NCBI RefSeq assembly: GCF_029962835.1
Contig: NC_080578.1
Span: forward strand, 49,779,001 to 49,843,000
Source: Magnolia sinica
Lineage: Eukaryota > Streptophyta > Magnoliopsida > Magnoliales > Magnoliaceae
Length of the DNA stretch: 64,000 bases
Direction of reading: 5' to 3'
Shown: piece by piece, positions 25,348 through 37,300 of the stretch
Layout of the letters: each line of letters begins with the position of its first letter
Position numbering within the stretch: position 1 is the stretch's first letter
Program-made: the position numbers and the translations under genes
Notes under the pieces: generated by a model
What the model was told of the DNA's origin: nothing
Seen by the model: the letters and a program-made list of their open reading frames with translations, nothing else
Database searches by the model: none

Positions 25348-26463
25348 ATGGCTTCTAGAGGAAGAAAACTACTTCACGTGGTCCTTCTTCTTCCTCCAGA
25401 TCTACCCCTTTATCTAAACGTCATCTTCTTGTTCCCAATGATGATCCATCATTTGTTAAGGACATTAGATCTCGTAAGGTTATCGTTGAACATCCTGTTG
25501 ATGTCAATCATATTGCTCCATTTGACATCCTTCCTATGCTTGAAGCTGTAGGTTGGACTAACTTATTGCATTGGGGTGGGCCTGCATACCGGTCCATTGC
25601 CCAATCCATGTTTTCATGTATTAGTGCATTTTCACAGGATAATTTAACTTTTCAAATTTCTACTAGAGAAGGGCCATTTGACGTTGATCGTCATTTAATT
25701 TCAGCCCTTATGGAAATTCTGTGAATGATGAGGGTATTCCAATTCATAATTTAAGCGATAAACCCTCAATGGCTGAAAACGCATGCTCACTAGAGACTTG
25801 TGTAATATGGATGTTTAATGGACTCAAAGGGAATGCGCTTCCCTCGAGGTATTTGTTACCCAAATACGAGTTCTTCATAAAATCTTTGTGTCTAATCTTA
25901 TCCTCGATCGGGTAATAAATCGATTTAACTTCATTTATGGTTCGTGTTATCCATGCTATCTCAAATGGTACTCGATTTGTTTGCCTTCCTTAATCTGTCA
26001 TTTCATTCTTGATTTCGACTCCATCCTGGTCATAGTGACATTCCATTTGCATACTTTATTTGTATTGGCTACTCATATGTTAGTCGATATGCTGTTGATG
26101 AAGCACCAATCCATCATCGATCTTCAACAATACAAATATTAATAAGATGAAGTTGGATCTTCCCGAACAAGGTGGTGGTGTTGATGGTGGTCTTGAAGGA
26201 AGCCGGTGTTGATATTAATATGGATGATATTTTTGAGGAAGTGGATTCACTCAGCAAATGATCCGATTTTATACCATCTGATTTGATGCACGTCGAGTGC
26301 ATTAGAAGGTAAAGTTGAGGATATAAATGTTAAGTTGGAAAACATGTCATTGCTCATGATTTGCAATTCAAGTATATGCGCAAATATCTTAGGCGCTTGA
26401 ACAAAGGCATGCACCAACTTGATTCTTCTATTCTTGCTCCATCTTCAAGTTCTAGTTCTGACT
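25348..26463 (+). pseudogene. Copia-1 env-like ORF (fossil)
   Basis: Starts at MASRGRK near 25348. Contains HPVDVNHIAPFDILPMLEA and GWTNLLHWGGPAYRSIAQSM blocks in the place where Sireviruses carry an extra 'envelope-like' ORF. The family product has no proven role, and the protein may be unrelated to true envelopes. It resembles in layout the extra ORF of the chromovirus (28964-29933). Degraded. Confidence 0.65.
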
Positions 26464-26903
26464 AGTTTTTATGAGACTTCTGGTTGTAATAACTTTATTT
26501 CTTTGCTCTTGTTTGCTTGAGTTTGAGTTGGATTCTATGCTGGATGTTTGTTCTTAATGTAATATTTATGCTGAATATATGTGATGCTATCTTGAGTATC
26601 TCTATGTCACTCTGAATATTTCTTTTGCTATACTCTCTTACTTCCTCATGTTTCCTCTCATGACTTCCTTTATTTAGTTCTCCTTTGTCATATTGTGACA
26701 AAAAGGGGGAGAATGGTTTGTTCTTAATATGATTGTGAGGGGAGTAGCAGTGATATGTTACCCAGGGGGAGTTAAGGGGGAGTATATGTTTGATCTTGTT
26801 GATCTTGTTGAATGAAGCTGAGCTGGTTAAATGTTGAATATTGATTTGCATGTATTAACCAGTTGATTTACTTTTGTTTGGTTATGTGTTTTGTCACTAA
26901 TTT

Positions 26904-26917
26904 GACAAAGGGGGAGA
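26904..26917 (+). other. Copia-1 polypurine tract
   Basis: GACAAAGGGGGAGA ends just before the 3' LTR, a characteristic Sirevirus form. Confidence 0.85.
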
Positions 26918-26918
26918 T

Positions 26919-28958
26919 TGTAAGTGCTATAGTTTATATCCCTATTTGTTGTCAAATTTGTGGTGCCAAAATCACTATTATGTTATATATAACCTGCTTA
27001 AGTGAAGCTCTCTCAAGGATCAACATACATGAACAAGCTAAGCTCACATCAAGCAAAGCTCTCAAGTACAAGACTCAAGATCTTGAATGAAAGAACTGAT
27101 CACAAGACAAGACTCTTGAAATCAAGAACTGCTCATTTCTCTCAAGTGAAAAGAAAAAGAAAGTACAAGGCAAGACTCAAGTTGAACTTCAAGACTCAAG
27201 CTGAAACTCAAGCCACTTTCATGATTGAGCTACTTCAAGGTTTAGTCTACATCAAGACTTCAAGGCTCATTCTTCATGGTCTCTTGTTTCAATGTCCATA
27301 CTTCATGATTGAGGTTTGTTTGACCATAGGATGACCTTAGAAGTAGGTCATTTCGGATACATAAGTCGAATGTTATTTTACATGTGATTAGTCCTATTCT
27401 TCGACTAGTCTTAGGTCCTTCTTCGACTAGTCCTAGACTTGCTTCGACCAATCTAAACATTTCCTGGATCGATCGTAAGTTTGTTACAAATTCGGATAAA
27501 ATCATTAGCCTTCGACTAGTCACGGAATCTGCATTCGACCGATCGTAGGAGCAGTGTGCGCATCTTCGACGGTCGTAGAATCTACGACTCGAAGTCCAGT
27601 GAACCTTTGCAGGACCTACGATCGAAGGAAACCTATGACCGGTCGTAGGTGACCTACGACCGATCGTAGGAGGGCTACGACGATCGTAGAACGGGAGCAT
27701 ATCCCGCCGAATTTTCTCAAAAGGACTAGTTTGACTAGTCGAAGAGCACTCTAGACGAGTCGAGACCTGATCTTTTCACTTATAAATAGTGCACGAATCT
27801 CGGAAGAAATCATCGATTTAATTATAGTATTCAAGCCAATCTTCGTCGAACTTGAGAGATAATTTTGTGCTCCATCCAAGCTAAGTGTGCTTATTTAATA
27901 TTTTTCTTTCCTTAGCTTTATTTTAATTGATTTTGTTTCTTATATTCCAATCGATTTGATAAAGAGGAATTGTTATTCCCTTTCTTTGGAATCAAAATCA
28001 ATTAAGGCAAGCCCTATTTGGTTTAATTTAAAATCTATTAGAATTAGAACCATTGTAATCAAGTACACCGGACATTGAACTTGGACATTCAATCATCTAC
28101 TCGACTTGGTTCTACCGGCTACTACAACGAAGAAGATATTCGTATTTTACATATTGTAAATTCCTTTCTATTATTTTGGTTTCTTTCAAGATTTGCGGAA
28201 AAATCTTGTTATTTTGGTTATCCGAGGAAAGCCAGGAAACTCAGAAGTGGGGTTTTTAATTGTGTAAGCCCACATATAAAGACACAATTGTAAGGGTTTT
28301 GGGTGAACTGGAAAACCTATCTTTAATGAATGCTAATATCCCTGTGTGAGGATATTAGGAGTGGAGTAGCTTTTTGTGGTGTTGGATAACAGTTGGTGAA
28401 CACAGGAACCACTATAAACCCTTGTGTTGTGGTTGTTTATTTTATTCTTTTAATTTTTTTTATTCTTTTTGTGGGATGTATGTATGGTGGTGAATGTTGT
28501 AATTATTTCAAGCTTTGTGAGAATGTTGTAATAGCTTAGAATTTACTTTCTGCTATTCCTTTATAAGCTTGATTTTCAATTTCATTTTGAAAGTTGTTCC
28601 AGCAAGGTTGCCCTGCCATTTTTATGGTGTATGGCTGTCCCTAGAACAATACATCTTTAATTACAAGTTATTTCAATTCAGTTCATATTTGTTTTTGTAT
28701 TCCTCTTCGATTTGAGACTTGATACAAAGACCTTTCTAGAAATAAGGTTGTCCTACCATAAACTCTGTTTTTGGCGTAAGGTTGTCCTTAGAATAACATT
28801 TGTATTAACCTCTCAAGATCTGAATCTTGAGGTTGTTTTTCTTTCCTGCATTATTATTTAATTTGGCTATCATTTTCTTTATTATTCCGCTGTTATAAGT
28901 TTTTATTTGGCATTTTCCTATTCACCCCCCCTCTAGGACATATAGCTTGGCCTTTTCA
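26919..28958 (+). repeat. Copia-1 3' LTR
   Basis: 2040 bp, pairs with 18037-20096. Differences from the 5' LTR are concentrated in the palindrome cluster (27390-27770) and include many very short length changes. TATA box at 27781-27788. Ends CTTTTCA before the CCTTC duplication. Confidence 0.92.
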
Positions 28959-28963
28959 CCTTC

Positions 28964-29933
28964 CTCTCCACTTCCTTCTTCTCTGTCACCACCTTCTTCC
29001 TCACCTTCACTTCCCTCAACTTCTTCACTCTCTTCTTCTGTATCATCGCTCTGCTCCTTAAGTCGGGCTTGGCGTCGCCTAAGGCCAATGTCCATGTTGT
29101 CGAGCGTGTTATCGCTGATAATGTGGATTGGGGTGACGTTATCCATATGGAGTCTGAAACTATAGTGGCGGGCAATTTTGCAAACAAGTCGACCAAAAGG
29201 TAGCAAGGACTTTGCTTAGTAGACCACACAGTGTTGATTATCTAAGATAGGACAAGAGTAAGCAGGCACACTTTTTCTCCTTGCCCAACTCTACACAAGA
29301 AGTCCACCATGAACCTTGTGCATTCAGTGCAGTTACTCCACCTAGGATACACGTTATACGTGCATATGTGGTGGAGCAGGCGGTAGTCGTTCGTCATCTT
29401 AGATGAAGCGAGGCTATTTTCCCACCTTCAACGCTCGAGCTGGCCACAAAGGAAACATGTGCGACGTCTTCTCTCTCGCTCACTAGCGAGGTTCTTCTCA
29501 CTAGCGTGTACCACACCTCTTTGAACTCTCATAATGTGGGCAATCTTGTCCACGCCAACTATAGTCTCTTACCTTCCCAAAGGGATAGTAAACTGGAGAG
29601 GCTTCAACAATGGGTTCCGAATGTGGGCATAGAAGGCGCGCACAGTGCCTTCGCTCGCATGAGTGTTTCCCTCAAATATGGGACCCCACCCATTTTCTAG
29701 GAGAAAGTCGATGACTGGATATGTCCCAAAGAACTTCTCATCGACGTGTGCTTCAAACACGACCTTGCGGTTATGGAACTTACTGAGATTGACGTCTGGC
29801 GGTAGCGATCTTTCCAACGAAATTTGAGGATCGAGGTCCAGCTTGGACCTTCGTTCACGCTCGGCGCTGGGCACTTGCACTGGCTTCGGCACCCACCCTC
29901 TTCATAGTACGACATGGTCAGCTCAGCTCGGCC
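28964..29933 (-). pseudogene. Extra retroelement ORF upstream of chromovirus gag (main part)
   Basis: Minus-strand protein with blocks NRKVVFEAHVDEKFFGTYPV, FLLENGWGPIFEG and SEGTVRAFYAHIRNPLL, later LPFGRLVCKIARHYSFRL, then a long Glu-rich acidic tail. The wording fits the family annotated 'putative plant transposon protein' (Pfam PF20167, from memory), which occurs as an additional ORF in several plant LTR retroelements, including Sirevirus env-like ORFs. Upstream of gag in a chromovirus it is out of place. Either it is an acquired module or a fragment of another element spliced in. The nested Copia-1 separates it from its C-terminal part at 17740-18031. Degraded. Confidence 0.6.
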
Positions 29934-30440
29934 TCATCTGAGGCCGCTCACTTCCTTCCCATGAGAGAAATGAGCGTAGAGATTGAGAAGATGGTGACGA
30001 CAAACTCAAAAAGAGCCATTCGAAGTGGAAATGCTTAAAGGATGAGATGGGTTGGTGGGTTTTTGGAGGTTTTAAGACGCAAAAGGATGGCCTTTGTGCT
30101 CAATAGATGGAAATAGGGAAGCTAAAAAGATAAAAATGATAGTTTCAAGGCAATGGAGGTGGGTAGATGTAATGGGTAGAAGATTTGGAAGATGACAATG
30201 TGTATAGAAGGGAATTTGAGAGAGAAATGAGGGTTTGAGGGGTTTAAGGGGTTTGTAAACATGAAATGGGGGTAAATAGGGGGTTAGGGGAGTGAAATAT
30301 AGGCCCCACACGTGGAACCTGGCCCACCTAATCGATCAGACGGCGGTGCGCCACCAACCGAGTGGTGCTGTCGCCCCACCCTTGGACTTCGGGCAGTGGC
30401 CACCCCCTCCTGAGATGCCAAAAATGCACAAGACCCCCCT
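29934..30440 (-). other. Unassigned sequence between extra ORF and truncated 5' LTR
   Basis: Contains a purine-rich stretch (about 30060-30300 in plus orientation) and a GC-richer end, CCACCCCCTCCTGAGATGCC to CCCCCCT, abutting the LTR at 30441. No primer-binding site is seen. This is where the LTR's inner ~80 bp should be, so the junction marks a rearrangement. Confidence 0.5.
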
Positions 30441-33400
30441 GATTAAATGTTGTCCATATTAGTGCATTAAACATGAGTGGGATTACAACAAAACAACATA
30501 TCATACTCCAAAGTGACTTAAATTGGGCAAGCGGAAGACTGAGATGAACATACAAAGCATGTAAGTGTTTATCAATCCCCAAAGTATAAGTATGTTACCA
30601 AGCTAAATAAATACAAGCGTTTGCTCCAAAATTTAACTATTCAACTAATCCATGTAACCCTATAATCCTGATGAATCAGAAGAAGGTCTACAGAGACCCG
30701 TCTGATAGCTGAATATAAGAGAATTCCTCCTCATCCATGAAGTCCGGCTCCGTCACATGAGCCACATCACAATCTGCATCTAAATCAGAGTCTGGTTGGT
30801 GTTTTAAAACACCATCCCAGAGTGGGAGTGAGTGATTAACTCAGTGGTATTATAAGGCAAAGGTTAACATGTTATCAATTCAGTCAAGCAGTAATTATAA
30901 AGCAATACAACAATCATATCCTAAGTACTCTTGTTAATACAGAAATGATATATGCAATGATGCATGCCCTCGCTTGCACTCCCTCAGTGACTTCATCTCA
31001 TGTTCACGCATGGAAAACTCCCTAAACATACGCTTCCTCGTGAAAGCACATGTAATGCGGTGCATGATTGTGTTAACCAAGTAATTTATTAGGCTTATTC
31101 ATATAGCAGATTCGGGAAGCTAAGGTACCTCCCTTTATATCACATACCCAAAAAATGATCCATCTAGGGTCGTCAATCCTAGTTAATCACATACGATAGG
31201 CGAGTTGTAGGGCATCACCCCAGATGAAAAGTAGTGGATAAGTAAGTTCACGAGTTCACACTCGAGGTCACTACGGAGAGGCTCGTTACCTCAGCGTACG
31301 CCTAAATTTATACTCGAGGTCACTACGGGAGGCTCGTCACCTGAACTTAGGCCGATAGCTCTAATACGGTATCCCATACACCACCATATTTGGCTTATGA
31401 GTTTAGGTTGCTCACTGGTCACTACGGGAAGGCTCGTCACCCCAGTGTAGGCCGACAGCTCGACCATGGTGTCCCAAACACCACCATGTCCGGCTCATGA
31501 GTCTTAGCAGATCTTGGTACCATGGTTAAATGGGCTTTACATTGGAAAGTGGTACCTTAGATTCAAGTAGTAGTGTCCATACATGGTAAACACACAATAG
31601 GCCAATCAGGTTATGTGACAAGTGCAATTGGTATGAGCACACGTTAAATTAATCGACATGGAATGCATGAGCACTCCACATGGCCTAACCACTATTGACA
31701 ATCAACGTATGGCTCAGATTCATCGAACGTGCCTAATGTGGCGAAACAAAATTGGCCACTCAATCGGGAATCATCACCGATTGCCTGGACTACGTAGTAA
31801 TCCCAAACATACTCAAATGCAGCATGTGGATACATGTGATATTCATAACAGCATTTAACAGACAATTTAAATATAAATCTCATTTGAGCAGTTTATCAAA
31901 CACATTAGACAAGTTAACATACATATGCATTTCATCCATAAGTCATATAGTGACAATTTATAATACATGAAGAAAAACTATTCCTATGACTAAGGAAACT
32001 AAGAATCTTGTCTCAATACACTTAATAAATACAATCTATCAACAAAATCTCATTCAAACATTTTATCAAACACTTAGACTACATATTAATATATACATAA
32101 ACCAAATTAGTTATAGCATATATTAAGGTAGATCCTTTCATAAAGGGGTTGTCATACATATAAAAAACATATATTCCAGATTAATAATGATGGCAAGCAT
32201 AAATCATAATAACAATTTCATTCAATCATTTCAACAAACACATAAAATGCATTTTATATTCACATAGTACACACACATGTATAGTTTATCAAATACATCG
32301 TAACTAAGATCATATGGCAGTAATCAAGTCAGACATAAATCATTACTGACATTGAAAGCCTTGAAAACCATAACCTAAATATTTATAGTCTGCACCTTTC
32401 GTTGGTTTGCTCGTTACGAACTCGGTTCGTACGCTACGCTTCCATTTACAGTACAACGGCTACCTAAATCATGAAATATGTTAGCTATTATGTTGATTAC
32501 TTTATTTGGATTCCTAAAATGAGATTAGGGTTAGGATTTCTTACCCAAATCGTATTTGAAATCGACGGCGTAGCGATGGTGGGGAGGTGATTCAGTACAT
32601 GGAGTGGTGGGAGTGAATCCCAGTAACAATCCACAGATCTCTCTCTCTTCTCCTCACGCTTTTCTTCTCTTTTCTCTCTGCACTCTCCTAGGGTTAGAGA
32701 ATTCGTATGGAATGAGAGAGGGGTGGTTTAAGGGCATTATATAGGCCCAGAATTGATGTCAATGGCCCCAGGGCCATGGTGTACTTAGGTTATCACCAAG
32801 GAGTGTCTGTTCCGGACAAACGGGACACATCTGGAGGCCCATTTCTCACCTAAGTCATGGAGTAAATTCCTTGACCGTGGATCTAAGCCAGGTTATGTTT
32901 TCGGTCCGATTTGATTTGTGGATCGACTGTGGAGGACCTGCTTCAGTTCAACGGTCATCATCACTCGATTAGGGCCACAAGTATACTGACTTGTGCAGGG
33001 AAATTTCTCTGATCCAAGGGTATAGTTTGGTCAGAAACTGACGGTCTAAAATCTTCAATTTCGCCCGCAAGTGAATAGTCCAATTCACTTAAGTTTGAGT
33101 TCATTTTCTAAAGATATTCGCGTTTCCCGCACACTTTGCTCTAGGCTCAAGTTGTGCGTTTCTGGATACTATTTGGGTTCAATTCCCACGATACTTGTTA
33201 AGCCCAGTATGACGATCATAACCTTATAGTTTCACAGAAATTGGACTTTCGATGTGCGGTCCAGGTTTGATACGGAATTTTAATGTGCTCCCGAGAGCAA
33301 CTGAGTTTTGAGATTGCTCCTAGGTTTTTAGGTAATGTTGAGTTAGCGATTCTAATAGTTTTAGGTCATGCAGTCTGTCCAGATAGTGGTTCAAGATAAT

Positions 33401-33523
33401 TCACTAATTAATTTAGCTTAGTACTAAACTAATTTTTGTTTAATTTCTAAGGGATTCAGTCATTTAGGATTTCTACCTGAGGTGGTACTCGGGTCTTTGT
33501 ACGGATTTTTTCGAGACATTACA
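30441..33523 (-). repeat. Chromovirus 5' LTR, inner end missing
   Basis: Aligns with 9693-12743 of the partner LTR; the counterpart of 9613-9692 is absent. The outer end GACATTACA is followed by the AATGG duplication. A TATA-like box lies at 32735-32744 on the minus strand. Confidence 0.9.
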
Positions 33524-33528
33524 AATGG

Positions 33529-33938
33529 TTAATCACATCTCATAACAAACATGCAGATAATGTGTATGGGTATGTATCATGATGTTATGCTATCACATAC
33601 TCATAATCAGTATCAATAACCGACTTCGACAATCGGCCTCGACAATGTGGACATTTAACCAACATTACCCCCAAGGAATGACCCACATAGAGCCTAACGT
33701 ATAGTAGACCTATGGCCTCACAAGGGGCCTAATTTACAACACCATGGGTCCCACTCAAGGGCTTAATACACATCATGATGGGCCTCTCCCATGGGCACAC
33801 GCAAATGCTGATTACATGTCGCGGGTTGCCGGAATTCGACCGAGAGGACCGCGAAAGCCTATGAAACGGTACGGTTTAGGATACAAGTCTTATAGTGAAA
33901 GTCTATAGAATGGTACAAACTAGGATACGGGTCTCACA
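33529..33938 (-). repeat. Family-B LTR copy 2, right segment
   Basis: Resumes after the chromovirus with TTAATCACATCTCATAAC (compare 3333 onward). It jumps near 33798 to sequence equivalent to about 6893 of copy 1, so about 3 kb of LTR is missing. Ends in a short duplicated piece (GGTACGGTTTAGGATACAAG then GGTACAAACTAGGATACGGG) and GTCTCACA. Confidence 0.75.
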
Positions 33939-34337
33939 GCTCTCCCCTCCTAAAAAAAATTTCATCCTCGAAACTTGCACTATCACGCAGGATAAAACAA
34001 GGGAAGAGGAAACATCGTCATATACTTATGTCAAAGCACAATCAATCTACAAAAGGATAAAGATAGCGCTATTTATTCTCAACCTCGTGCTCTTAAGATG
34101 CATCATCAACACTATGGTGACCCCTACTGAACCTCGGATCAGAAACGATCGAAATTGGGATGCTATGCAGCCTCACAATCTCAATGGTAAGGAGCTATAT
34201 CAGAAAATTTCTAAGTTAATCGAACTTGGGGATTTAATCATTCTAAGTTCTCAATAATCATAGAGTGTAGGGTAACTATCATCAGATATGTGATGTTATC
34301 CTCAAGTATTCCCAAGTTATGCTCTGATACCAATTTT
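33939..34337 (-). mobile_element. Family-B internal region 2
   Basis: Only ~400 bp: CTCTCCCCTCC purine-tract complement at the left, primer-site complement GCTCTGATACCA at 34321-34332. It aligns with both ends of internal region 1 (the pieces near 7000 and 7855-8000) but lacks the middle with the gag-like frame. Confidence 0.75.
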
Positions 34338-37300
34338 TGTCACATCCCAAACTCAGAAATCGGGCTCACAAAATTCCCGATCGCTGCATCCGGTGCCGAC
34401 AACCTCCGTAGTGCCCTATTCTCAGCTCCCAGCACCCATACACTAGGCTCCGATCCTGGGACCCTACGAGAAAGATTTTTAGTATGTACATTTATCTCGT
34501 AAGAAGAATAACCACAAGTTTACCTAAATCACAAAGGCAACATCATCATCACATATCCACTAATATAAACAGTTGATTACAGTGCTAAAAGGGAATTATA
34601 CATATATCAAAAATCAAACCTCTAGAAGACTGCTGCACGCTCCAAGCTCAACGCTTCTGTGACCTAACGCCACATGCATGCATCTATCGTGCATAAGCTT
34701 ATAGAAAGCTTAAAGGGTGGTGTAAGTGTGTGTGCAAGGTAAGTGCCAAGTATATAATATCAGAGTAATGCGGAAACATGCTGGTAAGTCCATAAACACC
34801 ACTAGCCTTAACCAAGCTATGTGATGTAAAAAGATAATAAGTTAATATCATATACTGAGGATACAATGCAATATGTAAATCCTGACTAGTCCATGAATGT
34901 CGTCAACCTCATCTAGGTCATATAAATGTAGAAATATAGCAACCTAAAATACCACGTGGATGTAATACAATATGCAGTACGAATGAGATGACTAAGCTAG
35001 AGTGTGAAGTCGGGATGATAGTACATAGTATCGCAGGCAAAGGGGTCCATCCCAAGGGACTTCTATCCAAACCAGTCCCATACCTAAATCTAGATAGATA
35101 GACTCAATGTGGTAAACTCCTGACCTCAGGTTGGTTACGTGCCCCAACCGAAATCCTAGCCATTGTGAAGGTGCACATAACAATTAGTTGTGCACCACCA
35201 GCCTAAGTGGATAGTGAATAAATGAATGGATGAGTAGAAATGCTGAGTATATAACTCCTGCTCAATAAGTCCACATATCAGTACCATACATCTCTGGGAT
35301 CATCACTGGGGTCTAGTATACTCAACGCCACTTATCACCCCATCAAGTGCACAACTAGGTAAGTGGAAGAGGCCTCACTATCTGCTTGGATAGTAGTCAG
35401 CCAATATATACTCGGCACATCGATAGTGGGCCCATTTATAAGCTAGTCAAGCTCAACCTAGCTATGCCTACTCCCTCAGGCGAGTAAGGCCACACCCCCT
35501 TCTACTCGACCATGACATAGCAGGAGACACAGCCTACTAGTATTCGGCACTCGAGCGCTCATGTATCTACTCGGTTTAGGCATTGGAGTGTCCTCTGGTA
35601 CCTAGAGGGTTTAGGAACTTTCACCTAGGGATATCTACGACACCCTATGTAGAAAAAGATTTTTCGTGTCCCATCTAGCCATCCACGATATGTCTATGGG
35701 GGCTATGGCCCTGATGCCACTAAGGCGTACGGTGGTCATATCACAAAATGCGAGATGCATAAGTCACACAGTCCAATCATGCATCAATCCTGCGCATACC
35801 ATTCGCTCATGTGGGATGACTCCGCCCATCAGGGAGTCCTATAAACAACCTGCCCTATGGCATATCCAATGGTCAACCACATATCATAACAACATGCAGG
35901 TGATGAGTATGGGTATGTATCATGATGCTATATTGTCACATACTCATAATCGGTATCGATAATCGGCATCGATGATTAATATCGGCCTCAATAATTTGCA
36001 CCGATAAAGCATCAGTGTCGATAATCACCACCGATAATCCGCATCGATAATCAGTCTAACAAAGGGACTAAGGGAAGGTTACAATGTGGACATTTAACCA
36101 TCATTGCCCATCAATGTGGACATTTAACTAACATTTCTCCCAAGGAGTGGCCCATATAGAACCAAATATATAGTGAGTCCATGGCCTCACACCAGGGCTT
36201 ATTATACATCAACATGGGCCTCACTCATAGGCCACATATACAACATAATGGGTCGAATCACATGGGCTACATATACATCGCATCGAGTCTCATCAAATGG
36301 GCCATAAATACATCACATTGGGCCTTATCAATGGGCCATAAATACATCACATTGGGCCCCATCAATGGGCCTCATATACATCAAGTGGGCCACATCAATG
36401 GGCCTCATAGATATACAATACATACATCATGGTGGGCTACACAAATGGACAGCATAGATATACAATACATGCATCACAGCGAGCCACACAAATGGAGAGC
36501 ATAGATATACAATACATGCATCATGGAGGGCCTCACAAATGAACAACATAGATATACAATACATGTATCATGGCAGGCTACACAAATGGACAACATAGAT
36601 ATACAATACATGCATCATGACAGGACACACAAATGAACATCATAGATATATAATACATGCATCACGGCGGACCGCACAAATGGACAACATAGATATACAA
36701 TACATGCATCACGGCAGGCCGCATAGATGGATAGACGGTGGGGATCAAACACATATATCAAGGTGGGCCCCACCCCCACATGTGTAGCACGTGTGGGGTG
36801 GGTCCCACGTCCAGAGAAGATTGATGGCGTTGATAAAACACATGCATCACGGTGGATGCACAGTGTGGATCAAACACATGCGACATGGTGGATCCCACGT
36901 ATCAAAGGTGGATTCCCACCATCTAATTCATAAGACGGTGAGGAAGGGAGATGAAACGAATACATATGATGGGTCTCACGTGGGCCCACCAGCTATATAT
37001 AACATATTATATTATATTATATGTATATTATAATTTTATCTTTGAATCGTCCAGCCCGTGGACGTTATTGGCAGATGGTCTAGATTAACGGCTAGTGGGT
37101 CCACGCATGTGGCCCACCAGTTGTAGCAAGGTGATATTTATGTTATCCCTTCATCCATGTCGGCCCGAGAATAGGCAGCAAGGTGGGTCGGCTAGGCATG
37201 ACAGCGAGATGGGCCCCTCTTTGGACAACGATATGGTCCACTAAATGCACGGCATGGGTCAATTCACACATCATCAAGGTGGGCCATCAATATGGAAAGA

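Larger units (their letters stand above)
18037..28958 (+). mobile_element. Copia-1: Sirevirus-type Ty1/Copia element
   Basis: 10,922 bp with two ~2.05 kb LTRs (TGTAAGTG...CTTTTCA) and the target duplication CCTTC at 18032-18036 and 28959-28963. Order: LTR, primer site, gag, protease, integrase, RT, RNase H, env-like ORF, purine tract, LTR. A long gag with a C-terminal zinc knuckle, an extra env-like ORF and the GACAAAGGGGGAGA tract mark the Sirevirus lineage. The body is complete in layout but broken at many points. The LTRs are still very similar, so it is younger than its chromovirus host. Confidence 0.93.
9613..33523 (-). mobile_element. Tekay/Del-like chromovirus (Ty3/Gypsy), with nested Copia
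   Basis: Bounded by TGTAACGCCT at the left and GACATTACA at the right, with a 5 bp target duplication AATGG at 9608-9612 and 33524-33528. Both LTRs and the minus-strand order gag, protease, RT, RNase H, integrase, chromodomain-like tail identify a chromovirus. The RT and integrase wording resembles the Tekay/Del clade. Without the nested Copia it is about 13 kb. The 5' side is rearranged: the 5' LTR lacks its inner ~80 bp and the primer site, and an extra ORF precedes gag. It is a fossil with many breaks. The LTR pair differs by several percent by eye, so it is not recent. Confidence 0.9.

Noticed and set aside
36409-36735. CRISPR-like regular repeats
   Set aside because: Units are contiguous 47 bp tandem copies without distinct spacers, in a plant LTR.
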